In this document: positions 24,951 to 32,418 of the stretch, one piece after another
How positions within the stretch are numbered: position 1 is the stretch's first letter
How the letters are laid out: the number at the start of each line of letters is the position of its first letter
Assembly: GCA_030431715.1 (NCBI GenBank)
Contig: JAUIIO010000035.1
Coordinates: 1-32,418, forward strand
Direction: 5' to 3'
From: a bacterium
Lineage (GTDB): Bacteria > Bdellovibrionota_C > UBA2361 > RFPC01
Length of the DNA: 32,418 nucleotides
Made by a program: the position numbers and the translations under genes
The notes under the pieces: generated by a model
Told to the model about the DNA's origin: nothing
Seen by the model: the letters and a program-made list of their open reading frames with translations, nothing else
The model's database searches: none

Positions 24951-26912
24951 ATGCGCTCAAGTACTCTCCAATACCTTCTACCACTTATTGCTTGTGCTCT
25001 CTTTACCAATACACGTGCGGCTGCGCAGTTCCCCGGCGACTTGGAGTATTTGGAATGTGGTTCTCTTATCACCTTTGAGAAAACAAACGCATTTACTATC
25101 GAAGATGTAACGGGGAATGGCCTCAGTTGGACTAATATTGCCACATGCGGTCAAAGTGGAAACTTTACCGGTGGGTCTGGCGATGCGCTTTGTGTGACCG
25201 CTGGTACAGGGCTATCCCCTTTTGAAGCTACTGTTGATACAAACGCCTTTAGTCTAAGGGGGGTAACATCTGCTCAGGTAAAATTTAAGTTAAACTATCA
25301 AGACTACATCACTATCGTTGGCGCTAACGATCGGCTTGAGGTTCAAGCTCGAAGTGACTACGGCAGTTGGAGTAATGTAGCCGCATACATAACCGATATT
25401 GGCACCTTTGAAGGTAGTGGGCAGGAAATATCGCTTAGTCTAAATGCATGGTTAGATAAATCTGATGTTCAAGTACGTTTTCGTTATTACGATAGTAGCA
25501 GCGGACCAGATAGCGGCGCTTACGTACAGATTGATGACATCTCAATTGAATGTATAGGAGGGGCAGACATGGCAAGCTCCCTTTCACATGATGCATCAGG
25601 TGCGGTAATGGAGGGAGACACCGTAAACTTCACGTTCACTGCTAGAAACGATGGTCCTCAAACTGCTACTGAGCCCGGACTCGTGGCAAACCTACCGAGT
25701 GGTTTTTTTCTTATATCGTATACTCCCTCTGCTCTAAATATTGGCCCTATTCAAGAATTCAGTGAGAATTCTGCAGCCTTTCAATCAGCTACTCCCCTTA
25801 ACCCTATGGATGCATTTGGTGTTGATGTTCAGGCGATAGCCGGGGTTTTCCCTGAAATTGCATTTGAGGTCACATCCCCATCAGCTCTTGCAGGAGTCTA
25901 TGAGGCCGGAGGTGCGATGTTTGGACCAGATTTTCCAATGAACTCTCCTTTTACCGGGCAACTTCTACTTGCTGATGATGGTACTGGTAATGCCAATGAC
26001 GGCTGTGAGCCCCTACTCAACGCTGCCAGTGTCAGTGGCAAGGTTGTGTTGCTCGATAGAAGTTCAAATTGCAAATCTGATGAGAAAATTCTGAATGCGC
26101 AAAAAGCGGGTGCCAGCGCTGCAATCGTTTTTGACGCCGATAGTCTGGCAATAACTGAAGCCTTATTCAATAAAGATCTGACTGTGATCTCTTCTGGGGA
26201 TGTGACGGAGCCAATTACGATTCCTACAGTACAAGTTCGTAGAGAGAGCGGTGAACTCTTTAAAGCAAACATCGCTTCCGGGATCGAGCTCTCAATCCAA
26301 AGGGTTGATGTTCTAAGTCAAGAGCAGAGCTTTTTCTCTTTTGCAACTGCCGAACAGGTCGATCCAGACTTTTCACTCTCTAAAATCTTTCTTCAGCAGA
26401 CGCTCGTTACAAATAATATCGCATCCTCTACTATCACCGTTCTGAAAGATAGTGACAATGATGGCACACCAGATATAAATGACGCTTGCAGGTTCGATCC
26501 GGCCAAAGTCACTCCAGGAGACTGTGGGTGCCACAACACAGATACAGATGAAAATTTTAATACTATTCCTGACTGCTTTCAGGTAAAAGAGACGCTTTTT
26601 CTCTTAGAAGAACTTAGCATAGCAGTAAAAAAACTACGCCCAATAGCTCAAGGAACTTCAAAGAAAAAGAAAAAGATCGCAAGAAAAAGACGTAAGGCTG
26701 CAAAGAGTTCATTAGCAGCATTTCAAAATTATTACCTCATTTCTGCTAATGAGCTGGTTGCCACATCCACCAACAGCAATATTAATATTGAGAAGCTTCA
26801 AAAGCGTCTTGGGAAAAGTGTGAGAAAATCGCTAAAAATACAAAGCGGTGCCTTCCGCAAAAATAAAAAGAAGGCTACTCGTGGTATCCGAAAATTTCTC
26901 GGACTCTTTTAG
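24951..26912 (+). CDS. Secreted PA-domain/TSP3 protein with lysine-rich C-terminal module
   Basis: 653 residues from the ATG at 24951, preferred because AGGA lies 9 nt upstream and it gives a normal signal peptide (STLQYLLPLIACALFTNTRAAA). The frame also extends to an ATG at 24903, whose 16 extra polar residues would precede that peptide. Numbering from 24903: ~50-220 beta-sandwich-like domain; ~222-290 DUF11-like segment (MEGDTVNFTFTARNDGPQTA); ~330-470 protease-associated (PA) domain (SGKVVLLDRSSNC, NAQKAGASAAIVF, ITIPTVQV); ~515-558 TSP3-like calcium loop with CGC (DSDNDGTPDINDACR). Residues ~565-669 are a very basic helical tail (TSKKKKKIARKRRKAAKSS, KSVRKSLKI, KKKATRGIRKFLGLF) resembling the end of the protein at 2-808. 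Extracellular; function unknown. No protease catalytic domain accompanies the PA domain. Confidence 0.82.
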   Translation: MRSSTLQYLLPLIACALFTNTRAAAQFPGDLEYLECGSLITFEKTNAFTIEDVTGNGLSWTNIATCGQSGNFTGGSGDALCVTAGTGLSPFEATVDTNAFSLRGVTSAQVKFKLNYQDYITIVGANDRLEVQARSDYGSWSNVAAYITDIGTFEGSGQEISLSLNAWLDKSDVQVRFRYYDSSSGPDSGAYVQIDDISIECIGGADMASSLSHDASGAVMEGDTVNFTFTARNDGPQTATEPGLVANLPSGFFLISYTPSALNIGPIQEFSENSAAFQSATPLNPMDAFGVDVQAIAGVFPEIAFEVTSPSALAGVYEAGGAMFGPDFPMNSPFTGQLLLADDGTGNANDGCEPLLNAASVSGKVVLLDRSSNCKSDEKILNAQKAGASAAIVFDADSLAITEALFNKDLTVISSGDVTEPITIPTVQVRRESGELFKANIASGIELSIQRVDVLSQEQSFFSFATAEQVDPDFSLSKIFLQQTLVTNNIASSTITVLKDSDNDGTPDINDACRFDPAKVTPGDCGCHNTDTDENFNTIPDCFQVKETLFLLEELSIAVKKLRPIAQGTSKKKKKIARKRRKAAKSSLAAFQNYYLISANELVATSTNSNINIEKLQKRLGKSVRKSLKIQSGAFRKNKKKATRGIRKFLGLF

Positions 26913-26959
26913 TTTAAGTACAAAAGCTTAGACTACGGTTAGTGTTTGTATGAAGATAC

Positions 26960-27652
26960 TCAAGAAGCCATTGCAAGACGAACACCTTCACGAGCATGAA
27001 TAACAGTCGTATCAAAGACCGGAATAGAAACATCATCTTGCCTTATTAACAATCCAATCTCAGTACATCCCAAAATAACTCCCTCTACGCCTCTGGTAGC
27101 AAGATCTTCTATGATCTTACGATAGCTTTCTCGGGATGGAGCAGTGACTGCTCCCTTACAGAGCTCTTCATATATTATCTTATGAACTTGCTCTCTTTGG
27201 TCTTCTTCTGGAATAAGTACCGAGAGCCCATTCGCTGTAAGTCTAGAAGTGTAGAAGTCTTGCTCCATCGTGAACTTCGTACCTAGGAGAGCCACACTCG
27301 TTAGCTTCCTATCTTGAATTGCCTTTGCAGTAGCGTCTGCGATGTGAATGATGGGGATACCTATAGAATCTTGTATACGGTCGTATACACTGTGCATGGT
27401 GTTTGTGCAGATGAGTATAAGATCAGCGCCACCCGCCTCAAGTGATTGGGCGGCATCGATCAAAGTATTTGCAGCGCTATCCCAATCTTGAGCTTTCTGA
27501 AAAGCTTCAATTTCTGCAAAATCGACACTCATCAGCAAACACTTTGCCGAGTGTAACCCGCCGAGTCGAGCTTTTATCTCAGTATTTAAAATTCGGTAAT
27601 ATGAGGCAGAGGATTCCCAACTCATACCACCAAGCAAGCCGATAGTTTTCAT
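26960..27652 (-). CDS. Aspartate/glutamate racemase-family enzyme (YgeA-like)
   Basis: 230 residues, the usual length for PLP-independent Asp/Glu racemases. Signatures: MKTIGLLGGMSWESSASYYR at the N-terminus (family GG(M/L)SWEST..YY), the first catalytic cysteine C82 in LICTNTMH and the second C196 in ILGCTEIGLL. The pair abstracts and returns the alpha proton to interconvert L and D amino acids. It is close to the broad-specificity YgeA-like branch, so the substrate may not be aspartate. Cytoplasmic. SD AGGGAAG lies just before the ATG. It is 108 bp downstream of the RelE/HigB-tail gene on the same strand and might be read through from it, but it has its own ribosome site. Confidence 0.92.
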   Translation of the reverse strand: MKTIGLLGGMSWESSASYYRILNTEIKARLGGLHSAKCLLMSVDFAEIEAFQKAQDWDSAANTLIDAAQSLEAGGADLILICTNTMHSVYDRIQDSIGIPIIHIADATAKAIQDRKLTSVALLGTKFTMEQDFYTSRLTANGLSVLIPEEDQREQVHKIIYEELCKGAVTAPSRESYRKIIEDLATRGVEGVILGCTEIGLLIRQDDVSIPVFDTTVIHAREGVRLAMAS

Positions 27653-27760
27653 ACACTTCCCTCATATCTATTTTAAAGAATCTTATGAGAGGTAGAGATT
27701 GTGAGCAAGTTCTAACTAGAAAGGGGCACACATACTGACATCTCAGAGCTCGCAATTACG

Positions 27761-28522
27761 CTATGAGCTAGGAGGTGCTACTCTAGAGAATTGATAGTCA
27801 ACAGTTGATGGGTCCTTCTGAGAACCCAGCCACATTTCGCCGTAAGATTTCACATCTATCGATTGGGTTGTTTTATCTCCCCCCCCAAGAAGGATGACTC
27901 TGTCCTCTGTCGGCATCACAAAATAAATTCTAAGGGCAATATTTCCAAAGATACGTATCTCATGGAGCTTGCACGGCGCATGCTTAATCGAACTTATCTT
28001 TCCTTCATATCCTTGTGCCAGATGCTTGATATCAAGTTCGATTCGTTTTTGAACACTTGAATCCCTATTTGCGAACCACTTTAGAAATGGAACACCTTGT
28101 CCATGACATAAGACTGTAATTTGCTTAGCCATGAGATCTTCTGTAGCGGACGTTTCTTGATCATCCTCTTCTCTCACAGTTTCCTTTGCTTCTCTTGACG
28201 CATGAAAGATGTCTTCCGGATGCCACCCCTCTTCTAATCTCTCTCGAATTGATCCTATGGTAATATTTGATCGGAGGCGCAGTATGAGGAGTTCGCAAGC
28301 CATTTTATGAATAAGCTCATCACCCATCTCTGAGTAGTGAGTGTTAATAGCATTCGCGAAGTCTTCAACAATAAGTTTTCTGTATTGACTTTGAGTAGCT
28401 ATTGCCTCTCTATCAATCACCTTTGATTCTGAAGTAGCTAACGAACCATTAGTAAGATTCATCGATGAATCTCCTATTGCATCTTCTGGCTTAACTTCTT
28501 GTGTACTATTAAGCTTTGACAT
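27761..28522 (-). CDS. Protein with helical domain and C-terminal RelE/HigB-like toxin domain
   Basis: 253 residues. After a polar N-terminus, residues ~45-113 form a helical segment beginning YRKLIVEDFANAIN. A short acidic linker (REEDDQETSATED) follows, then residues ~134-235 match HigB-like RelE-superfamily toxins: PFLKWFANRDSSVQKRIE, KLHEIRIFGNIALRIYFV and LGGGDKTTQSIDV. The YRK-helical segment, acidic linker and QITV...PFLKWF entry align by eye with the end of the 550-residue protein at 10711-12363, so the two share a module. No HTH antitoxin lies next to it; upstream by 11 bp is the 706-residue protein, evidently the same operon. The gene lacks a good Shine-Dalgarno site, which suggests translational coupling. 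It could be an mRNA interferase-like effector or a degenerate fold reused for RNA binding. Confidence 0.8.
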   Translation of the reverse strand: MSKLNSTQEVKPEDAIGDSSMNLTNGSLATSESKVIDREAIATQSQYRKLIVEDFANAINTHYSEMGDELIHKMACELLILRLRSNITIGSIRERLEEGWHPEDIFHASREAKETVREEDDQETSATEDLMAKQITVLCHGQGVPFLKWFANRDSSVQKRIELDIKHLAQGYEGKISSIKHAPCKLHEIRIFGNIALRIYFVMPTEDRVILLGGGDKTTQSIDVKSYGEMWLGSQKDPSTVDYQFSRVAPPSS

Positions 28523-28533
28523 CTCACATTTCT

Positions 28534-30654
28534 TTAAAATTCAAAATCACCGTTATCGTCATTCATATTTAAGAAATTATCATGTAATTGATAATCATAA
28601 ATACTTGGTATAGGAGATTCTAGTGCCTCTACTTCGTCTTCTAGCATCTGTAGATACTTCTTCGTCGCATTGTGAAAAGCGTCGAATTCTTTTTCGCAGT
28701 AAAACATCGGATGTCGAAGTGTATACTGAGCCTTTATAGCCGCGTCATCCATCTCACTCGTCCTCTCTGGATCGACGAGCTGTCGATAAGCATCTTTCGC
28801 ATCTGGATACTCTCTAAGCATGCTGGATGCAAGAACAGATGCCTGATGTAAAGTTGGTCTTTCTTTTGAATTTGATTGCCTGAGCTCCGATTTAAGGACC
28901 TTAAGCTCGGCTAAAAAGACCATCTTCGCCCATTCCTGAGACAACATATCTCTTGCTTGATCATCTTCAATTGAAGATATCAGAGCATGGGCAAAGAGAT
29001 ATCCTGCAGCAAGGTCCCTAACTGTTCTTTTGTTATCTGTTTTGAAACGACTTAAGAATCTACTCATGGTGCCCCCATCTGCGGTGCTGACATTCGCTCC
29101 GACAATAGTTGCAGCCCTAACAAAGTCTTTGGCGTAGCGATCCCGGCTTTCGCCAGGAAGTACTTTGGATGGCTTTTTCGGCATGATATATTCTGAAACG
29201 TGCTTGCCTGTAATTTCTAAGAACTGCGCTTTAAGAAGCGCCCTAGAGAGTGGAAGATGAGAAGGATAAGGTTCGCCTCCCTCTTCTATTTGAATGAGTT
29301 CTATAGTCTTCGATATCATAGAATCAAAAACCTCATCTGATGGTACACACTTATCATAGAGTTCGGATAACGATGATACATTGGCACCTTTTGTTAGAGA
29401 GTGAACACTCTGAATAAATTTCTCTCTGTGCGCTGCTTGATCCTCCAACACTTGCATAAAGTTGTTCTGTATCAGGTGATCCACATATTGATCCTCTATC
29501 GCATGAATCGCTACAACCGGATAGGAACGATACGTATCCTTAAGGGTATAGGCCGGATTCTTAGGAGTGCCTATTTCCTGCCTATCCTCGTAATAAGACA
29601 TCCCCACTGCGATAGCGACACTTGTTGTCGGCACCGTTACTGCAGTAATGGCAATAGTTTTAGATGCCTGCTTAAAAAACGTCCTACGATCTGGATACTT
29701 TTGAGAATACTGATGTACATGTTCAAGCATTGTCGCTAACTGATCTACCTTCGGAACACTTCCTCTATGCCATTTTTTGCCATCAAGAAGCGCTACGTGT
29801 GCCGTCAGCTCTCGTTCAATCCATTTCTTGGTAAATGGGAATCTACAACCGCGCTTATTGGCTTTACGTAAAGCTTCATGGCCTTTAGCAACATTATGTA
29901 AAAATCTTCCCAAAGACCTCTGCATAGGAGGAATACGAGAGGAGTCTTTATTGTCCGCTGATACTATTTTTAAGTCTTGTTTTACTGTTTTAGACATTGC
30001 TGAGAGATCTTGTCTAATACGCCTTGCATGCTCTTCTAAGTGAGTGAGCATTGATGGCTTCTTTTCCGCAGGGTGTGAGGCATGCGTCTGAGGCTTCTTT
30101 TCTTTCGAAGGTACTTTCTTAGAGGCCGTCTCAGGAGAGCCTTCTCTGACTTCACTTGCTGATTCAGTTTGTGGATAGAATTTTTTATGCAGCCTTGGAA
30201 GCTTTGCGATTAACGAGTCAGTCCAGTCGGCAAGGGATGCATTCGCAATGGTAGAGCTATTTTGGTTGAGGCTATACACATCTCGCCCCCTTTTTTGAAG
30301 CACCACTCGTTCGTCTACAAGCGCCTGAAGGGTACTCTTAAGTAAATCGCTGCTATGGTGATGAGCTCTTGTGCCAGCCTCCCAAAAATCAATATTTCGC
30401 TCAATTTCAGATAGTTTTATTTTATCAGATCCGACATGGAGCCCTCTTTCAGAGAGAAATCCCATCGTGACCAACCTTGCGGCTATTGCAGGCACAATCT
30501 CAGAGGAATCAAGCTCTAGGCAATAATCCTCACCATTGATGAGAAGAGCCTGAACCTCTCTAATCGCTTCAATCGCAGAGTCAGTAAGCTCTTCTCGGGC
30601 GATTGCACCTTGTAATTTAAGAATTTGAGAATCAGAGGATACTGTCTGAGCCAT
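28534..30654 (-). CDS. Large hypothetical protein with internal twin-arginine-like membrane segment
   Basis: 706 residues, unrecognised. Residues ~1-130 look like a small helical or winged-helix-like domain (LKSTLQALVDERVVLQKRGRDVYSL). Residues ~160-205 are a Lys/Ser/Pro linker (KKVPSKEKKPQTHASHPAEKK) and ~205-320 are helical. At ~321-353 there is PDRRTFFKQASKTIAI followed by a ~20-residue hydrophobic stretch ending in AIAVGMSYYED, matching the twin-arginine pattern RRxFxK plus h-region but in mid-protein. An internal ATG at residue 309 could begin a shorter product, though no good ribosome site precedes it. The C-terminal ~350 residues are helical and acidic at the end. It is the first gene of an operon with the RelE/HigB-tail gene 11 bp downstream. 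Confidence 0.75.
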   Translation of the reverse strand: MAQTVSSDSQILKLQGAIAREELTDSAIEAIREVQALLINGEDYCLELDSSEIVPAIAARLVTMGFLSERGLHVGSDKIKLSEIERNIDFWEAGTRAHHHSSDLLKSTLQALVDERVVLQKRGRDVYSLNQNSSTIANASLADWTDSLIAKLPRLHKKFYPQTESASEVREGSPETASKKVPSKEKKPQTHASHPAEKKPSMLTHLEEHARRIRQDLSAMSKTVKQDLKIVSADNKDSSRIPPMQRSLGRFLHNVAKGHEALRKANKRGCRFPFTKKWIERELTAHVALLDGKKWHRGSVPKVDQLATMLEHVHQYSQKYPDRRTFFKQASKTIAITAVTVPTTSVAIAVGMSYYEDRQEIGTPKNPAYTLKDTYRSYPVVAIHAIEDQYVDHLIQNNFMQVLEDQAAHREKFIQSVHSLTKGANVSSLSELYDKCVPSDEVFDSMISKTIELIQIEEGGEPYPSHLPLSRALLKAQFLEITGKHVSEYIMPKKPSKVLPGESRDRYAKDFVRAATIVGANVSTADGGTMSRFLSRFKTDNKRTVRDLAAGYLFAHALISSIEDDQARDMLSQEWAKMVFLAELKVLKSELRQSNSKERPTLHQASVLASSMLREYPDAKDAYRQLVDPERTSEMDDAAIKAQYTLRHPMFYCEKEFDAFHNATKKYLQMLEDEVEALESPIPSIYDYQLHDNFLNMNDDNGDFEF

Positions 30655-30981
30655 GATGTTCTAATAAAATCGCTACTTAAGATGGTTAAAGGCTCTAGTA
30701 TTACGTAGAGCCACTTAAATATATTATGCCTTCAGGTAACACAATGTGCGCTTAGCTGTGAAAATCTACTGATAAGAGAAAAATAGGGTACATCTCCTTT
30801 ATGTTTCAAACTCAAGAAATAGCCTAAAATACGAAGTCTCTTCAATGCTTATGTGAAAGAAGATGGATGTCTTGTACCTAGAGAGCAAGTGATACTCTCC
30901 TAAATTTTCATCTGTTGAGTAACATTGCTTGAGACTACTCACATAACAAGGCATTGTGTAAATGTATCTAGAGTTAGCATC
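30655..30981. other. 327-bp divergent intergenic region with a 7-bp hairpin
   Basis: It lies between the 706-residue gene (leftward) and the partial gene running off the right end. GGCTCTA (30691-30697), an 8-nt loop, and TAGAGCC (30706-30712) form a perfect stem about 40 bp before the leftward start; it may be an operator or leader hairpin. Minus-strand open frames here are shadows. No gene seen. Confidence 0.5.
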
Positions 30982-32418
30982 ATGCAAGAATTCTCTCCTA
31001 CTCCTGATTCCGTTCTCGATAAAATTCAAAACATTCCGCTTGAGGCATGGAAAGTAAAACATTCGCCACCCATCGTTGTGGATGGAAATATGGCCAGTGA
31101 ACTTGTGCGAGCAATCGTGAATGAAGGAGATATCCCTGATTACGCTCATGAAATGGGCCTTCTAAATGATGGCTCTCTTAATTCACGTATACAGCTCTCT
31201 GCAGATTTGAATGGTGAGCGGATCTCTCTTATCGAATTATCTGCAAGTGGAGTGATTATTGGTACTCGGCCAAAAAGTCGATACATCATTATAGTAGAGC
31301 AGCTTGATAGCCTTGAGAAGGAGAGCTCAGAAAACATAAAATACGAACAGATATTTGAAGACATACAGGATCAGGTATCAGATCGAGTAAATGCTCTCGG
31401 CTGCGAGCTTGCATATGGATTATGCACAGGAGATGTTGAAATCTTATCTTCTGAATTTGCCGTTAAAGAGACTAGCAATTACACGCAGGAGTCAATAGAT
31501 CGGACCTTCTTCTATCGCGGATTTGATTTTCAGATTCAGGTAACTAAGATTGAACAACACTCTAAGAATGAGGCTCCTCGCTACACAGCTTCTATTAGAC
31601 GAGATGGGCTTGGAGCCTTATTCTCTGCATTCGCATCTCATGCCCTACCAGAACCTATGGCTTCCGCTCTTTATAGTAGACTCAAAGGGGATCCTGTTAA
31701 CTTTCATACTAGCGATCAAAAGGTCTCAGATTGGGTCTCAACGGCACATTTTTTGAATAGAGGTCTTGAGATGAGCTTTCTCCCGAAAGAAGAAGATTCT
31801 CATACCTCTCATCGTTCACGCGAATCTAGAAGACATCCTCGTCATCACTTTGCAGATGAACGTGGAAGATTTGATGCGGAAACATTTGAGCGCAGAAAGA
31901 AGGTGAAAACCCATAAATCATGCCCAGAGGAGCTTGAAACCCTACTGAACTCAGATGAGACGGTACAGGTACCTACGAAGAACGGGACATTCCTATTTCT
32001 TGGTGAAAGGACGGCATATGTTTCACGGTATTCTGGGAAAAATAAAATCGCATACAATGGCGAGGTTTATAATATCCCAGACCATAAAGTTCAAACCAGC
32101 GAAGCTCCTGCAAAAGAAAAACTGAGAGCACTGCTGAGTGAACATGTACCATACTCCGTAACTCCTCTGACATCCGAGCAAAGGGAAATAATACTTAGAG
32201 CGATTGATCAGGATAGCAGAGACTGGTTTTCCATTCAAAAAGCAACGGGGCAGAGCTCAGGTTATGATGACTTTATGGTAAGGCCTGATAGAAACGATCG
32301 ATCACACGGAAAAGTCTCAGAGTCGTTCACGCTCATTGACGGTCACTTCGTCCATATCGGTACGAGCAGAGGTAGCGAATCTCTCTCAAACTCTAGTTGG
32401 ACAGTGATTTCTGCCTCT
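30982..32418 (+). CDS. Partial large hypothetical protein, 3' end beyond the window
   Basis: An open frame of 479 codons from the ATG at 30982 to the window end with no stop; the C-terminus is missing. The frame is also open upstream to 30919 with a TTG at 30925, but the ATG is the natural start although its ribosome site (AGAG) is weak. The protein begins MQEFSPTPDSVLDKIQN and shows no signal peptide or membrane helix. A mixed alpha/beta region fills the first ~270 residues. A His/Arg-rich stretch (SHTSHRSRESRRHPRHHF) follows near residues 275-292, then RFDAETFERRKKVK and a further unrecognised domain. Several short minus-strand frames overlap it (30799-32238), but codon usage and the uninterrupted length favour the plus strand. 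It is divergent from the 706-residue gene. Function unknown. Confidence 0.8.
   Translation, partial: MQEFSPTPDSVLDKIQNIPLEAWKVKHSPPIVVDGNMASELVRAIVNEGDIPDYAHEMGLLNDGSLNSRIQLSADLNGERISLIELSASGVIIGTRPKSRYIIIVEQLDSLEKESSENIKYEQIFEDIQDQVSDRVNALGCELAYGLCTGDVEILSSEFAVKETSNYTQESIDRTFFYRGFDFQIQVTKIEQHSKNEAPRYTASIRRDGLGALFSAFASHALPEPMASALYSRLKGDPVNFHTSDQKVSDWVSTAHFLNRGLEMSFLPKEEDSHTSHRSRESRRHPRHHFADERGRFDAETFERRKKVKTHKSCPEELETLLNSDETVQVPTKNGTFLFLGERTAYVSRYSGKNKIAYNGEVYNIPDHKVQTSEAPAKEKLRALLSEHVPYSVTPLTSEQREIILRAIDQDSRDWFSIQKATGQSSGYDDFMVRPDRNDRSHGKVSESFTLIDGHFVHIGTSRGSESLSNSSWTVISAS

Noticed and set aside
30799..32238. Several minus-strand open frames near the right end
   Set aside because: They lie antisense to a 479-codon uninterrupted plus-strand frame that runs off the window, lack ribosome sites and show no family resemblance.

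Overview
The window looks like chromosomal DNA of a motile Gram-negative bacterium. It encodes Sec signal peptides, two lipoprotein-type signals, a flagellin, and calcium-binding surface repeats (FG-GAP/VCBS, thrombospondin type 3). Base composition is even and moderately AT-leaning. Large secreted proteins with TSP3, FG-GAP and PA domains, many unrecognised large proteins and mostly single-gene units would fit a Deltaproteobacteria/Bdellovibrionota/Myxococcota-like lineage or a poorly sampled phylum. No rRNA, tRNA or universal marker is present, so I cannot place it. I see no integrase, phage structural gene, CRISPR array or autonomous insertion sequence.

Layout. 1-808: 3' part of a probably surface-exposed protein with a Pro/Ser/Thr linker and a lysine-rich tail. 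907-4412 (minus): a protein with three winged-helix domains, then a RecQ-type helicase lacking the RecQ zinc domain. 4510-4751: a 242-bp MITE-like element with 14-bp perfect terminal inverted repeats. 4829-6664 (minus): a flagellin whose variable region is replaced by seven FG-GAP calcium-binding repeats, probably a complete beta-propeller. 6988-10349: a CEGH-motif protein, a TMEM43-family membrane protein, a helical hypothetical protein and a DinB-family protein. 10711-14085: a large protein ending in a RelE/HigB-like toxin fold, convergent with an ATP-grasp protein. 14259-17199: an envelope cluster (secreted protein with ten consecutive lysines, lipoprotein, Pmp3/YqaE membrane peptide, exported protein). 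17532-19190: a large hypothetical protein. 19201-22269: formyltransferase and methyltransferase genes, divergent from a TrmB-type regulator, with a duplicated 12-bp operator-like sequence between them. 22327-24734: a secreted Arg-rich TSP3 protein whose gene overlaps that of a peptidyl-arginine/agmatine deiminase-superfamily lipoprotein. 24951-26912: a secreted PA-domain/TSP3 protein with a lysine-rich tail like that of the first gene. 26960-27652: an aspartate/glutamate racemase-family enzyme. 27761-30654: a two-gene operon of a 706-aa protein with an internal twin-arginine-like membrane segment and a second RelE/HigB-tail protein. 30982-end: 5' part of an unrecognised gene.

The strongest leads are: (1) the beta-propeller flagellin; (2) a repeated architecture of helical domain, acidic linker and RelE/HigB-like toxin domain in two otherwise unrelated proteins with no visible antitoxin; (3) the deiminase lipoprotein overlapping an Arg-rich secreted calcium-binding protein, suggesting enzyme and substrate; (4) a lysine-rich C-terminal module shared by two surface proteins; (5) the three-winged-helix protein upstream of a zinc-less RecQ. 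All functional claims come from reading motifs by eye; no database search was run.
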